Assembly (NCBI GenBank): GCA_025060015.1
Contig: JANXDB010000063.1
Coordinates: forward strand, 1 to 60,098
DNA: 60,098 nucleotides
Source: Caldimicrobium sp.
Lineage (GTDB): Bacteria > Desulfobacterota > Thermodesulfobacteria > Thermodesulfobacteriales > Thermodesulfobacteriaceae
Direction of reading: 5' to 3'
Shown: positions 16,582-25,320 of the stretch, piece by piece
Position numbering within the stretch: position 1 is the first letter of the stretch
How the letters are laid out: each line of letters opens with the position of its first letter
Position numbers and translations under genes: made by a program
The notes under the pieces: generated by a model
Databases searched by the model: none
What the model was told of the DNA's origin: nothing
What the model saw: the letters and a program-made list of their open reading frames with translations, nothing else

Positions 16582-17628
16582 ATGAAATATCTTGTTAATC
16601 TTTCAAAGATCTTTCAATTGGCTAAAAGGGTATCCTATCTAGGCTTTGATCTTGGGACATATTCTATTAAAGTAGCTGAAGTGGCTAGTCATCAAAATGA
16701 GATCTTACTAAAGGGTTTTGCTCAATCGAAAACCCTTGAAAATACCATTGTGTATCAAATTATAAACGATGAACAGCTTCTTAAAGCCAACATAAAAAAT
16801 TTGATATCAAATTTTCAACCTGGCACTAAAGTCATCTATTTTGCTATTCCTTACGAAATTACTATTTATGGAAAATTTTCAATAAACAATCCAGAATCTT
16901 TAAAAGTGATTGAAAAACAAATAAATGATGAAATACCATATAAGATAGAAGATGTTTATTTTAGTTATTTTATAATGCCAGAGAATGGATCATTTACTGT
17001 ATATTATTTAGTATCAAAAAAAGATAATATAGATAAAGTAAAAAGAATTTTTACAGATGTGGATTTAGAGTTAAAAAATATAGATGGAGATTTTATAAAT
17101 CTGCATAATTTTTTAGAATATCTATATGGACCTGAAAACAAATTAATAATTGATTGGGGTAATGAAAAAGTTAAACTTTATTTTTCAAATAAAGATACAC
17201 CAGTTTATACAAGAGAGTTGTTTAATCTTGGCTTTAAATATTTCAAAAATGAAATCATGAAAAATTTAAGGTTAACACCTGATATAATTGACAAACTTAT
17301 ACATTCTCCCCCTGAGGATCAAAGAAGAAGCCAGATTAAAGAAGCCTATATAGAGTATATCAAAAAGCTTATAGAGGAGATAAAATTTGGACTTGAAATA
17401 TCCAGATCAAAATATAATCTCAATCCAGAGGTAGCCTACATTATAGGAGGAGGGGCAAGAATACCTAATATTCATAAAATTTTCTCAGAACTTCTAAAGC
17501 TTGATATAAAGGAAATAAAAATTGAAAATAAACTTAGGATTTCTGAACACATAGATCACAGATATTTGAGTATTATTAACACTCAAGGTATATTAGCTGT
17601 AGCAACAGCAGTAAAGGAGTTTATCTAA
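16582..17628 (+). CDS. pilM: Type IV pilus assembly protein PilM
   Basis: Cytoplasmic actin-like ATPase that docks on the PilN N-terminus and ties the pilus motor to the PilN-PilO-PilP-PilQ alignment complex. The signature YLGFDLGTYSIKVAEV is at residues 19-34. The late nucleotide-binding loop is IIGGGARIPN (about 290). Length 348 is usual. The middle is extremely AT-rich (12 G/C among the 60 bases at 16921-16980, and 12 among those at 17041-17100). PilN follows after 3 nt. Confidence 0.93.
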   Translation: MKYLVNLSKIFQLAKRVSYLGFDLGTYSIKVAEVASHQNEILLKGFAQSKTLENTIVYQIINDEQLLKANIKNLISNFQPGTKVIYFAIPYEITIYGKFSINNPESLKVIEKQINDEIPYKIEDVYFSYFIMPENGSFTVYYLVSKKDNIDKVKRIFTDVDLELKNIDGDFINLHNFLEYLYGPENKLIIDWGNEKVKLYFSNKDTPVYTRELFNLGFKYFKNEIMKNLRLTPDIIDKLIHSPPEDQRRSQIKEAYIEYIKKLIEEIKFGLEISRSKYNLNPEVAYIIGGGARIPNIHKIFSELLKLDIKEIKIENKLRISEHIDHRYLSIINTQGILAVATAVKEFI

Positions 17629-17631
17629 AGT

Positions 17632-18180
17632 ATGATCATAAAATTTAACCTTTTGCCGAAAGAAAAGATTCAATCTGAGGATAAAGAAAGACCGCCAATC
17701 TTTCTAAAATTATATACCTCATTTTTATTTTTTACACTAATTACCCTTGCCATAATTTTTTACAATACACATAGCAAAATTGTAAATCTTACGGAAGATA
17801 AAAAGAAAAAAGAAGAACTGCTAAGTAAATACAAAAAAATAGCCTTCAAAGTTAAAGAGATGGAAAAAGAAAACGAAGAGGTTAAAAAGAGAATCGAGAT
17901 AATAATTTCGCTAAAGGAGGGGCAAGGTAAAAATCTCAAAAATCTAGCGAGTATTTTTAGTAATGCCCAGGTCTCCAAATTGCTGTTTAGCGGGCTAAGA
18001 TTAGACAGTGCCAAAGCAAATGTAAAAGGCTTAGGCTTAGATATGGATTTTCTAGCCTTGTACATGCAACACCTGGAAAATAATAAAGAGGTTATAAAAA
18101 GTGTTACCCTAAAGACAGCTCAACAGAAGACCATAGGTGATTTAAAATTGATTGAATTTGAATTGGAGGTTAATTTTTAA
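17632..18180 (+). CDS. pilN: Type IV pilus assembly protein PilN
   Basis: A single-pass inner-membrane protein of 182 residues. The N-terminus IKFNLLPKEK carries the conserved (I/F)NLLP motif that binds PilM. One transmembrane helix follows at about residues 27-45, then a Lys/Glu-rich coiled coil (about 48-95) and a periplasmic ferredoxin-like domain. It forms dimers with PilO. It lies directly between pilM and pilO. Confidence 0.9.
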   Translation: MIIKFNLLPKEKIQSEDKERPPIFLKLYTSFLFFTLITLAIIFYNTHSKIVNLTEDKKKKEELLSKYKKIAFKVKEMEKENEEVKKRIEIIISLKEGQGKNLKNLASIFSNAQVSKLLFSGLRLDSAKANVKGLGLDMDFLALYMQHLENNKEVIKSVTLKTAQQKTIGDLKLIEFELEVNF

Positions 18181-18783
18181 ATGACCCTTCAAAATTTGAA
18201 AGATAAAATAAAAGATTGGGAAATAACGAGTTCTCGTCGAGAGAAGATATTATTGTTTATCGTGACTGTTATTATACCGGCATTTCTCTTTTACAGATTC
18301 TACTATGCACCATCCCAGGAGAAGATAAAGGGTTTACAGGAGGAGATAAAAAAATTAGAACTAGAAATAGCCAAGATGGAAATCTTTGCTAAAAAGGAAA
18401 AGGAATTGGAAGAACAACTAAAACAGCGCAAATTTTTTCTTGAAGAAATCAAGCAAATTCTTCCGACAGAACAGGAGGTTCCTAAACTTTTAAAGGATGT
18501 CTCAATGTTAGCCAAAAAAAATGGTTTGGAGATATTGAATTTTACGCCAAGAGGGGAAGAAAAGAGGGATTATTACAATATCATCCCCTTTGATGTCCAA
18601 ATTAAAGGAACCTTTGTTGACACTTTAAAGTTTTTCAACGAGGTAGAGAGATTAGCTAGGCTTGTAAAACTAAACAGCTTAGAAATTACTCCTCTGGAAA
18701 AAGAGGAAAAATTGACGGCTAAAATCAACTTTATAACTTACAAATACACTGGAGAACCAATAGAAAAAAAGGATAAAAAATGA
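18181..18783 (+). CDS. pilO: Type IV pilus assembly protein PilO
   Basis: 200 residues with a short cytoplasmic N-terminus, one transmembrane helix (about 20-40, KILLFIVTVIIPAFLFYRF), a long charged coiled coil (about 45-100) and a C-terminal periplasmic domain containing FTPRGEEKRDYYNIIPFDV. This is the standard PilO layout. The ATG follows the pilN stop directly with no gap, and the stop overlaps pilP by ATGA. Confidence 0.9.
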   Translation: MTLQNLKDKIKDWEITSSRREKILLFIVTVIIPAFLFYRFYYAPSQEKIKGLQEEIKKLELEIAKMEIFAKKEKELEEQLKQRKFFLEEIKQILPTEQEVPKLLKDVSMLAKKNGLEILNFTPRGEEKRDYYNIIPFDVQIKGTFVDTLKFFNEVERLARLVKLNSLEITPLEKEEKLTAKINFITYKYTGEPIEKKDKK

Positions 18784-19241
18784 AAAAACTTTATCTTATA
18801 TTCAGTTTAGTCATAGCAATAAGTGGTTGCGAAAAGACTAAAGAGGTCAAGGTAGAAACAGTCAGACCACCATCTGCTGTCGTTAAGGACATAGAACTTG
18901 AGAGATGGAAAGCCAGCATACAGAAGGAAGTTTATTCAATAGACATTAATAAAACACCTAATCTCTTTTTTACACCCAAAACCTATAAACTTTTAGCGCA
19001 AAAAGAAGAAACCATACCAGTTGAGTTGGTTGGAATTATTGATAAAAAAGGCAAAAGGATGGCTTTGCTGCAGGATCCAGCAAGAAAAGGTTACATAGTA
19101 AAACCAGGGGACAAGTTGGGTAAATCACTGATAAAAGAAATCGGTCCTGACTATTTGATTATCGAGGACACCATAGAAAACAACCGTGGCTTTAAAACAA
19201 AAAAAACTACAAAAATAATCTTAAAAAAAGAGAGGTTATAA
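18780..19241 (+). CDS. pilP: Type IV pilus lipoprotein PilP
   Basis: A 153-residue inner-membrane lipoprotein. The lipobox is AISGC with the lipidated Cys at 17. A disordered linker follows, then a small beta domain (PVELVGIIDKKGKRMALLQD, and KPGDKLGKSLIKEIGPDY) typical of PilP, which connects PilN/PilO to the PilQ secretin. The start overlaps the pilO stop. The gene ends 1 nt before pilQ. Confidence 0.9.
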   Translation: MKKLYLIFSLVIAISGCEKTKEVKVETVRPPSAVVKDIELERWKASIQKEVYSIDINKTPNLFFTPKTYKLLAQKEETIPVELVGIIDKKGKRMALLQDPARKGYIVKPGDKLGKSLIKEIGPDYLIIEDTIENNRGFKTKKTTKIILKKERL

Positions 19242-19242
19242 A

Positions 19243-21054
19243 ATGATAAAAAGAAAAATAATTTATATATTATCTATAATTTTTTTGTTAAATTTTTCCC
19301 ATGTTGTTTTCGCACAGCAAAATACACTAAAAACCGCATATTACATTAAACAACCAAGTGAAAGGTTAATTTTTGAGTTTACAACCAAACCTAAATATGA
19401 GCTTTCAAAAGAAAACAAAAAACTTATCGTAAAGTTTCCAGAGGTTAACATCACAAATACTGATTGGTTAAAAACCCTTCCTAAGGATGTTTTTAAAGAG
19501 TTTAATGTTTTATACGAAAAAAATACACTCATTATTGAGTTTATTTCTCATAAAGACTTCAATTTTCAAGCATCAACTTATGAAAATAAATTATTAATTG
19601 ATCTCATATGGGAAAAAGATGTGAAACCAGTAATGGCAATTATTAATGGAGATAAAGTTAACACTTCACAAGTTGATACTTTAGATCTACCAAGATATGA
19701 ATATCCTTTAACACCATCAATTTCAAATCTTCAATTACCTTTTACTAAAAAATACACAGGCACACCGATTTCTGTTGATTTTCAGGAAGCAGACCTACAC
19801 GCTGTATTTCGTATCTTTGCAGAGATTGGCAATCTTAACATCATCGTTAGTGACAAGGTAAAGGGAAATATCACTTTGAAAGTAAAACAGGTTCCATGGG
19901 ATCAGATCTTGGACATTATATTAGCAAACCATGGGCTTGGTATGATGTCCATAGGAAGTGTTATAAGAATTGCTCCATTGGAGGAAATAAAAGCTGAAAA
20001 TGACAAGTATAAAGATTATCTATCTTCTTTAAAGGATATTCAAGAAAAGGGGCCTCTCATCATAAAAACCTTTCGACTTAAATATGTCAAAGGAGACACC
20101 ATTGTCTCTAAAATCAAGGAGATAATTACTGGGGAAGGAAAGATTACCTTTGAACCACATTCAAATGTATTAATAGTTAAAGATACTGAAAAAAATCTCT
20201 CTGAACTTGAAAAGATAATAAAAGAAATTGATAAACCAACAAAACAGGTCCTCATCGAAGCACGTATCGTTGAAATTCAGGACACTTACGCTCATAGACT
20301 TGGGATCAGATGGGGAGGTACTGCTTACAAAGGCACGGAACATACCATATTAGGTGTTGGCAAAGGACCAAGAGTATCTCCTGGCTCGCCATCTTACACT
20401 TATCCCGGAGGTTATGGTCCAGGGACATCAAATGTGACGGTCAACTTTCCCACTGGGGCACTTGTTGATCTTGGAGTAGCTGGATCTTCCAATCTCGGCT
20501 TTGTCTTCGGGCACATAGGCCGCAGTGTGCTTCTACTTGATGCAGAACTCTCTGCTCTGGAAACTCAAGGAGTAGCAAGAGTATTTGCTAGACCAAAAAT
20601 CTTAACTTTAGATAATCAAGATGCTGAGATAAAACAGGGGTATAAAATTCCCTATTTACAACTTACTCAATTTGGTGTAGCTACTACTCAATTCATCGAT
20701 GCAGTCATGAGGCTTAAAGTTACTCCCCACGTAACCCCAGATAATCGCCTACACTTGGATGTTGAGATTGAAAAGAGCACCCCCGATTGGGGAAGGGTTG
20801 TTCAAAACGTACCTGCCTTGATGACTAGATATGCCAAGACAAAAGTCCTCATAAACAGCGGTGACACACTTGTTATCGGAGGCATTAAAACAGAGGATCT
20901 GGGAGAAAACCTTGATCAAGTCCCAGGCCTATCAAGAATTCCTGCCCTTGGAAAGGCCTTCAAAAAGCGTGAGAAAGTCTCTGAAAAAACAGAACTAATG
21001 GTTTTTATTACCCCTAGAATAGTATCAGTAGAGATTCCAGGGGTGGATTATTAA
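19243..21054 (+). CDS. pilQ: Type IV pilus secretin PilQ
   Basis: Outer-membrane secretin through which the pilus leaves the cell. It has a signal peptide (residues 1-24, ending VVFA), one AMIN-like peptidoglycan-binding region (about 30-130) and an STN/N0 domain (about 170-240, PISVDFQEADLHAVFRIFAE). A secretin N1 domain (about 270-335) follows. The C-terminal secretin barrel (about 400-595) has VPGLSRIPALGKAFK and the end motif ELMVFITPRIV. The 603 residues are at the short end because only one AMIN region is present. No pilin, PilB, PilT, PilC or PilD gene is nearby. Confidence 0.94.
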   Translation: MIKRKIIYILSIIFLLNFSHVVFAQQNTLKTAYYIKQPSERLIFEFTTKPKYELSKENKKLIVKFPEVNITNTDWLKTLPKDVFKEFNVLYEKNTLIIEFISHKDFNFQASTYENKLLIDLIWEKDVKPVMAIINGDKVNTSQVDTLDLPRYEYPLTPSISNLQLPFTKKYTGTPISVDFQEADLHAVFRIFAEIGNLNIIVSDKVKGNITLKVKQVPWDQILDIILANHGLGMMSIGSVIRIAPLEEIKAENDKYKDYLSSLKDIQEKGPLIIKTFRLKYVKGDTIVSKIKEIITGEGKITFEPHSNVLIVKDTEKNLSELEKIIKEIDKPTKQVLIEARIVEIQDTYAHRLGIRWGGTAYKGTEHTILGVGKGPRVSPGSPSYTYPGGYGPGTSNVTVNFPTGALVDLGVAGSSNLGFVFGHIGRSVLLLDAELSALETQGVARVFARPKILTLDNQDAEIKQGYKIPYLQLTQFGVATTQFIDAVMRLKVTPHVTPDNRLHLDVEIEKSTPDWGRVVQNVPALMTRYAKTKVLINSGDTLVIGGIKTEDLGENLDQVPGLSRIPALGKAFKKREKVSEKTELMVFITPRIVSVEIPGVDY

Positions 21055-21069
21055 TCTCTTCACAAACTC

Positions 21070-21097
21070 TTTACTTAAATATCTTGAGTGATATAAT
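21070..21097 (+). promoter_or_regulatory. Promoter before plsY
   Basis: TTTACT (21070-21075) and TATAAT (21092-21097) with a 16-nt spacer, inside the 75-nt gap after pilQ. The predicted start is near 21104. A second TATAAT at 21111-21116 lies only 13 nt before the ATG and could give an almost leaderless message. No ribosome site precedes the ATG. Confidence 0.4.
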
Positions 21098-21129
21098 TAA
21101 ATAAATGAATTATAATTTTTAATATTAAC

Positions 21130-21741
21130 ATGGCCTTTGAATACCTCTTTTATTTTCTCACTTCCTATATCTTAGGGTCCATACCCTTTGCACTCATCGT
21201 GTCACTCCCTCAAGGTGTTGATCCCAGAAAAGAGGGAAGCAAAAATCCTGGGGCAACCAATGTAACAAGGCTCCTTGGAAAAAAGTGGGGTTTCATCACC
21301 TTTCTCGGTGACTCAGGTAAAGGCGTTATCGCTCTCTTATTGGTAAAAATCATTTCGTCTCAGAGTTTTACAGAGAATCCTAAGCTCTATGCAGGGGTAG
21401 CCTTTTTTGCGGTCACAGGACATCTTTTTTCGATCTTTCTTAAATTTCATGGAGGCAAGGGCGTTGCGACCACCGTTGGAACCTTTTTAGTGCTGACTCC
21501 AAAAGCCCTAATTGGTACCATACTGGTTTTTTTCCCCATAGTATATTTCTCAGGCTTTGTCTCCCTTGGTTCAATCATAGCAGTGATTTCTTTAACCCTC
21601 TTTATTTTGATTTTTAAATACCCAATAGAGTATTTTTTCAGTTCTTTGATTTTAGCTATACTCATTATTTTTAAGCATAAAGAGAATATAAAAAGACTAT
21701 TAAAAGGTGAAGAAAAAACTTGGAGAAAGGTCACATCGTAG
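21130..21741 (+). CDS. plsY: Acyl-phosphate:glycerol-3-phosphate acyltransferase PlsY
   Basis: Polytopic inner-membrane enzyme making lysophosphatidate from glycerol-3-phosphate and the acyl-phosphate produced by PlsX, which is also encoded in this window at 37100. Signatures are GSKNPGATNVTR (substrate loop, about 37-48), LGDSGKGVIALLLVK and FHGGKGVAT (phosphate loop). The 203 residues with five or so membrane helices are normal. The end overlaps the FapA-like gene by 22 nt. Confidence 0.95.
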   Translation: MAFEYLFYFLTSYILGSIPFALIVSLPQGVDPRKEGSKNPGATNVTRLLGKKWGFITFLGDSGKGVIALLLVKIISSQSFTENPKLYAGVAFFAVTGHLFSIFLKFHGGKGVATTVGTFLVLTPKALIGTILVFFPIVYFSGFVSLGSIIAVISLTLFILIFKYPIEYFFSSLILAILIIFKHKENIKRLLKGEEKTWRKVTS

Positions 21742-23147
21742 ACCGTAAAGAAGCAAAAGAGATTGGCATTTTCTATCATGATTACATATTTAAGGTAAAT
21801 CAAGATGACTTCTTTTTGTATCTTGAATCACCTCAAATAACCTCTGCCAATAAAGATCAGTTTCTAAGAGACTGGGCTGAAATCAAGGAATTCTTGCAAT
21901 CTCAAGGCATAAAGTTTCTCCTGAATATCCCAGAGGAATCTGAGGGCCTGATCATTTTAGCCAAAGGCTACCCTCCAAAAGAGGGTATTCCTGAGAGGAT
22001 CGAGTTCTTGCATAAATTTACTCGTATTATTGAGGGTGTGTCAACGGAAGATAATCAAATAGAGGACTTGCGAGAGAGATTTCAAAAAATCATATGTGCA
22101 GATAAAGAAGAGGCTATAGCTAAATGGTTTCCATCTATTCCACCAAATCCTGGGGTTAACATCTGGGGTGATCCTATTGAACCACCGCCTCAAAAAGAAA
22201 AAAAATCTCTTGAACTAGGGATTAATGTATACCTGGATGAAAAGGAAAACCTTATAAGGGCGAAAAAGGCAGGAGTAGTGGTTTATCAAAAAGAAAAACT
22301 TGATGTGTTCCCAGAATATACCATAAAAGGAGATGTTGACTTTTCCATAGGCAATATTTACTTTGTTGGAGACAAGTTGGTCATAGATGGTGATATCAAA
22401 TTTGGCTTCAAGGTCACCTGCAAGGGCAATCTCGAGCTTAAGGGTTGCACAGAAAATAAAGTTGATATCCATGTTGAAGGTGATTTTAATTCTGAGGGGG
22501 TCATCAGGGGAGAGGAGACTTCTGTAAAAGTTAAAGGGCAAGCTCAAATAAGAGGCGTAGAATTTGCAAAATTACATGTTGAAGGTAATCTAACTATCAA
22601 AGATTACCTTGTTTTTACTGATACGGTTGTCTTTGGAGACATAAATGCCATCGATGGGAAGGGTATAATATATGGAGGTTCTATCAAAGCCTCTGGGAAT
22701 ATCACAGCCAAAATCATCGGGCATATATCCCAGACAAAAACAGTGATTTCAGCAGGTTATAAGCCTGAAATAATTGAGGGATATTTAAGATTGATTGAAC
22801 AAGAACTACTGTATAAAGATACCTTAAAAAAGGTTATTTGTGGTATAGATATAGCACAACAAATGAAAAAAGAGGGCAGATTTCCAAGGGAAAAAATGGC
22901 AATTTTTGAAAAACTACAACAAGAAAAGCTCAAACTCGAGAAGAACCTTCAGGTAATTGGGGAGAAGTTAAAACCTATCAAGGATAGTTTAAAACATCTT
23001 AGAAGTGCAACAGTGAAAGTTATAAATAAAGTTTATCCTAATGTAACCATAGGAATTGCTGAATTGACTTATACTACAGATAGCGAAATATCGGGACCGG
23101 TTACTTTTTACTTAGAAGATAATAAAATCAATCAAAAAAAGGCCTAA
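21720..23147 (+). CDS. FapA-family (DUF342) protein
   Basis: 475 residues. The N-terminal third is mixed. The middle (about 160-345) is a run of short beta strands with repeated DGDIKFGF, VHVEGDF-like and GNITAKIIG units, the right-handed beta-helix expected of FapA/DUF342 proteins. A Lys/Glu coiled coil (about 355-435) ends it. FapA-like proteins are associated with flagellar or polar organisation in some bacteria, but the molecular function is not settled. There are no flagellar genes here; the pilus operon just upstream may be the relevant link (inference). The start overlaps the plsY end. Confidence 0.8.
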   Translation: MEKGHIVDRKEAKEIGIFYHDYIFKVNQDDFFLYLESPQITSANKDQFLRDWAEIKEFLQSQGIKFLLNIPEESEGLIILAKGYPPKEGIPERIEFLHKFTRIIEGVSTEDNQIEDLRERFQKIICADKEEAIAKWFPSIPPNPGVNIWGDPIEPPPQKEKKSLELGINVYLDEKENLIRAKKAGVVVYQKEKLDVFPEYTIKGDVDFSIGNIYFVGDKLVIDGDIKFGFKVTCKGNLELKGCTENKVDIHVEGDFNSEGVIRGEETSVKVKGQAQIRGVEFAKLHVEGNLTIKDYLVFTDTVVFGDINAIDGKGIIYGGSIKASGNITAKIIGHISQTKTVISAGYKPEIIEGYLRLIEQELLYKDTLKKVICGIDIAQQMKKEGRFPREKMAIFEKLQQEKLKLEKNLQVIGEKLKPIKDSLKHLRSATVKVINKVYPNVTIGIAELTYTTDSEISGPVTFYLEDNKINQKKA

Positions 23148-23148
23148 C

Positions 23149-23892
23149 ATGAAGCCCTGGGAAGAGATCGCAGAGATACTTAGTGGTGAGGTTAAAAGAG
23201 AGATATCCGAAGCTTACTTCTCAGAAAAAAAGGCCCTGGAGGATGCTTGGCTAGAATACAAAGAATTTGTCAAGTCTCTTTGTAAAAAAGAAGAGGCAGT
23301 GATTTTGCAGGCTTCCAGAATCCTAATTATGCTTGAAAACGAGGGCCTAATTGAGGAATTTGAGAGGATAACTGGGTTCCCTTTAAAAAAAAACTACCTA
23401 AAAGAGATAGTTGAATCTCCAACCCTTAGAAGAAAACTCTTTGAAAAGCTTGGCAAAAAATCTTTTGGTCTAACCTCTAAAAGCAGATTCATAAAACTCT
23501 TTTTCGATATTTACGAAGACCTGGTCAAAGCCACCAAATCATACAGGATGACCCTAAAAAAGGCAAAGCGCCTTTACGATGATCTAAAAAGAGATACAGA
23601 GCATTTTTACAAAAGATATGACCTAGGTAGTATTTTAGATTTTTTCAGAAAGTTTGAAGATTCATCCTATGCAATGGGAGCCATAGAAGATAGGGAGAGA
23701 CTTCATGAAGAGCTAGCCCTTTCTATGAAAATAGAAACCTTTCCTAAACCCACGGACTTTGTTGAAGACTATGAAGAACCTCCAGGACTAGAGAAAATCT
23801 ATTCTTCCTTAAGAAAGTTAGCCCAAAGGGCCTATGAAACACATCAAGATTTAGCTAAGGAAATTCTGAAACTTGCTTTTAAAAAGGATTAA
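23149..23892 (+). CDS. Helical protein of unknown function (247 aa)
   Basis: Not recognised. It has no signal peptide or membrane segment. It is almost wholly alpha-helical and strongly charged, with dense Lys/Arg/Glu and few Gly, and the stretch from about 125 to 165 (YRMTLKKAKRLYDDLKRD) looks like a coiled coil. A proline-rich acidic break, KPTDFVEDYEEPPGLEK, occurs at about 202-218. It is 1 nt after the FapA-like gene and overlaps the tilS start by 20 nt, so it belongs to the same operon, and coding-style composition supports a real gene. Confidence 0.7.
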   Translation: MKPWEEIAEILSGEVKREISEAYFSEKKALEDAWLEYKEFVKSLCKKEEAVILQASRILIMLENEGLIEEFERITGFPLKKNYLKEIVESPTLRRKLFEKLGKKSFGLTSKSRFIKLFFDIYEDLVKATKSYRMTLKKAKRLYDDLKRDTEHFYKRYDLGSILDFFRKFEDSSYAMGAIEDRERLHEELALSMKIETFPKPTDFVEDYEEPPGLEKIYSSLRKLAQRAYETHQDLAKEILKLAFKKD

Positions 23893-25240
23893 AAAGACAA
23901 TTGAAGAGCACCAACTGTTTCAGAGGGGAGATCAGGTTTTAGTTGGTGTATCTGCTGGATTAGATTCCATAACTCTCTTAGAAACCCTCTATCTACTTAG
24001 AAAAGACTGGGATCTTAAAATATTTGTCTCCCATTATGATCACAAAATTAGAAAAGATTCTTATAAGGATGCTCTATTCGTCTATCAACTCTGCAAAGAA
24101 AGAGGCCTGCCTTTTTTCTGCACCGCAGCCCCTGTCTCAAAGTATGCCAAAAGAGAGGGATTAAGTCTCGAGATGGCAGGGAGAGAATTAAGATATTCCC
24201 TTTGGTATAGTCTTGCTAAAAAACAAGATTTCCAAAAGATTGCTCTCGCTCATCATTTGGACGATCTCATAGAGGAGGTTTTCCTAAAACTCATAAGAGG
24301 AACTGGCAAAAGGGGGTTAGCTGGCATACCCATAAAACGAGAGGATCTAATTGTAAGACCTTTTCTTATGGTCAGCAGGGATGATATTCGAGCCTTCGCA
24401 AAGGAGAGGGGTCTCTCCTGGAGAGAGGATCCCACGAATTTTGATTTACGCATACCCAGAAATAAGATAAGACATCATCTTATCCCCTACTTGAAAAAAA
24501 ATTTCAATCCCCGTATAAGAGAGACCCTTAAGAGAAATATCTTGCTTCTAAGTGAAGAGGAGGAATTTATTGAGTCACAAGCTTTAGAGAGTTATCAGAG
24601 CCTTAAATCCTACTGGGAAGAGGACTTAGTTTTGCGGGTTCAAGAATTAAAAAAACTCTCTCCTGTGTTAAGAAGAAGAGTCTATTTTCTAGCCTTCAAA
24701 GACTCTGGTATCCCACTTTTTAGAATAACCTCCAAACATCTTTTTGCTATAGATAGTCTTGTAACCAAACAGAATAAAGGTCCTGTTTATCTACCAGGTA
24801 AATTCTTAGCTTACAGAGGTCCTGGTTATCTCAGATTAACAAGAAAACTTTTTACTATACCCTACTTTGAGTTAGAAATCCCAAAGGAGGGCACCTACTC
24901 GTTACCTCAGGGAAACATAGAGGTCTCTATAATTCCCAATGAAAATAGGCCAGCCCAGAGTTCAACCAATTTTCAATTATCCTGCAAGGAAAATATTTTC
25001 CCCTTTTTAATAAGAAAGAGAAAGCCCGGAGATAGAGTTTACTTTCCCGGTTTAGGGCACAAAAAACTCAAAAAATATCTTCAAGAAAAAAAGATTCCAC
25101 TCTACTTACGGGATAGACTATTGGTTATTGAAAAAGATAACCAGATAATTGGTGTGTGGAATGTTTACATTCATCCAAATTATCTCATAAGGGAAGACAC
25201 TAAAAAGGTCCTGTTGTTGCAAATCTTCTCACAAGATTGA
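23873..25240 (+). CDS. tilS: tRNA(Ile)-lysidine synthase TilS
   Basis: Ligates lysine to C34 of tRNA-Ile(CAU), changing its codon reading from AUG to AUA. The PP-loop is at residues 27-32 and reads SAGLDS, where the usual motif is SGGxDS, so its second residue is Ala instead of Gly. HYDHKIRKDSYKD and LAHHLDDLIEEVFLKLIRGTG are the next TilS motifs. The C-terminal TilS_C domain (about 375-450) has IRKRKPGDRVYFPG and KKLKKYLQEKKIP. The 455 residues are usual. The TTG start overlaps the preceding gene by 20 nt. Confidence 0.94.
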   Translation: MLLKRIKKTIEEHQLFQRGDQVLVGVSAGLDSITLLETLYLLRKDWDLKIFVSHYDHKIRKDSYKDALFVYQLCKERGLPFFCTAAPVSKYAKREGLSLEMAGRELRYSLWYSLAKKQDFQKIALAHHLDDLIEEVFLKLIRGTGKRGLAGIPIKREDLIVRPFLMVSRDDIRAFAKERGLSWREDPTNFDLRIPRNKIRHHLIPYLKKNFNPRIRETLKRNILLLSEEEEFIESQALESYQSLKSYWEEDLVLRVQELKKLSPVLRRRVYFLAFKDSGIPLFRITSKHLFAIDSLVTKQNKGPVYLPGKFLAYRGPGYLRLTRKLFTIPYFELEIPKEGTYSLPQGNIEVSIIPNENRPAQSSTNFQLSCKENIFPFLIRKRKPGDRVYFPGLGHKKLKKYLQEKKIPLYLRDRLLVIEKDNQIIGVWNVYIHPNYLIREDTKKVLLLQIFSQD

Positions 25241-25320
25241 TTTTATAAGAAGTTGTAATAAATTTTCAAATAGAAAATCTGCTTTTTATCTCAGGTTCTT
25301 AAAAAGGGGGCCTTAAGGAA

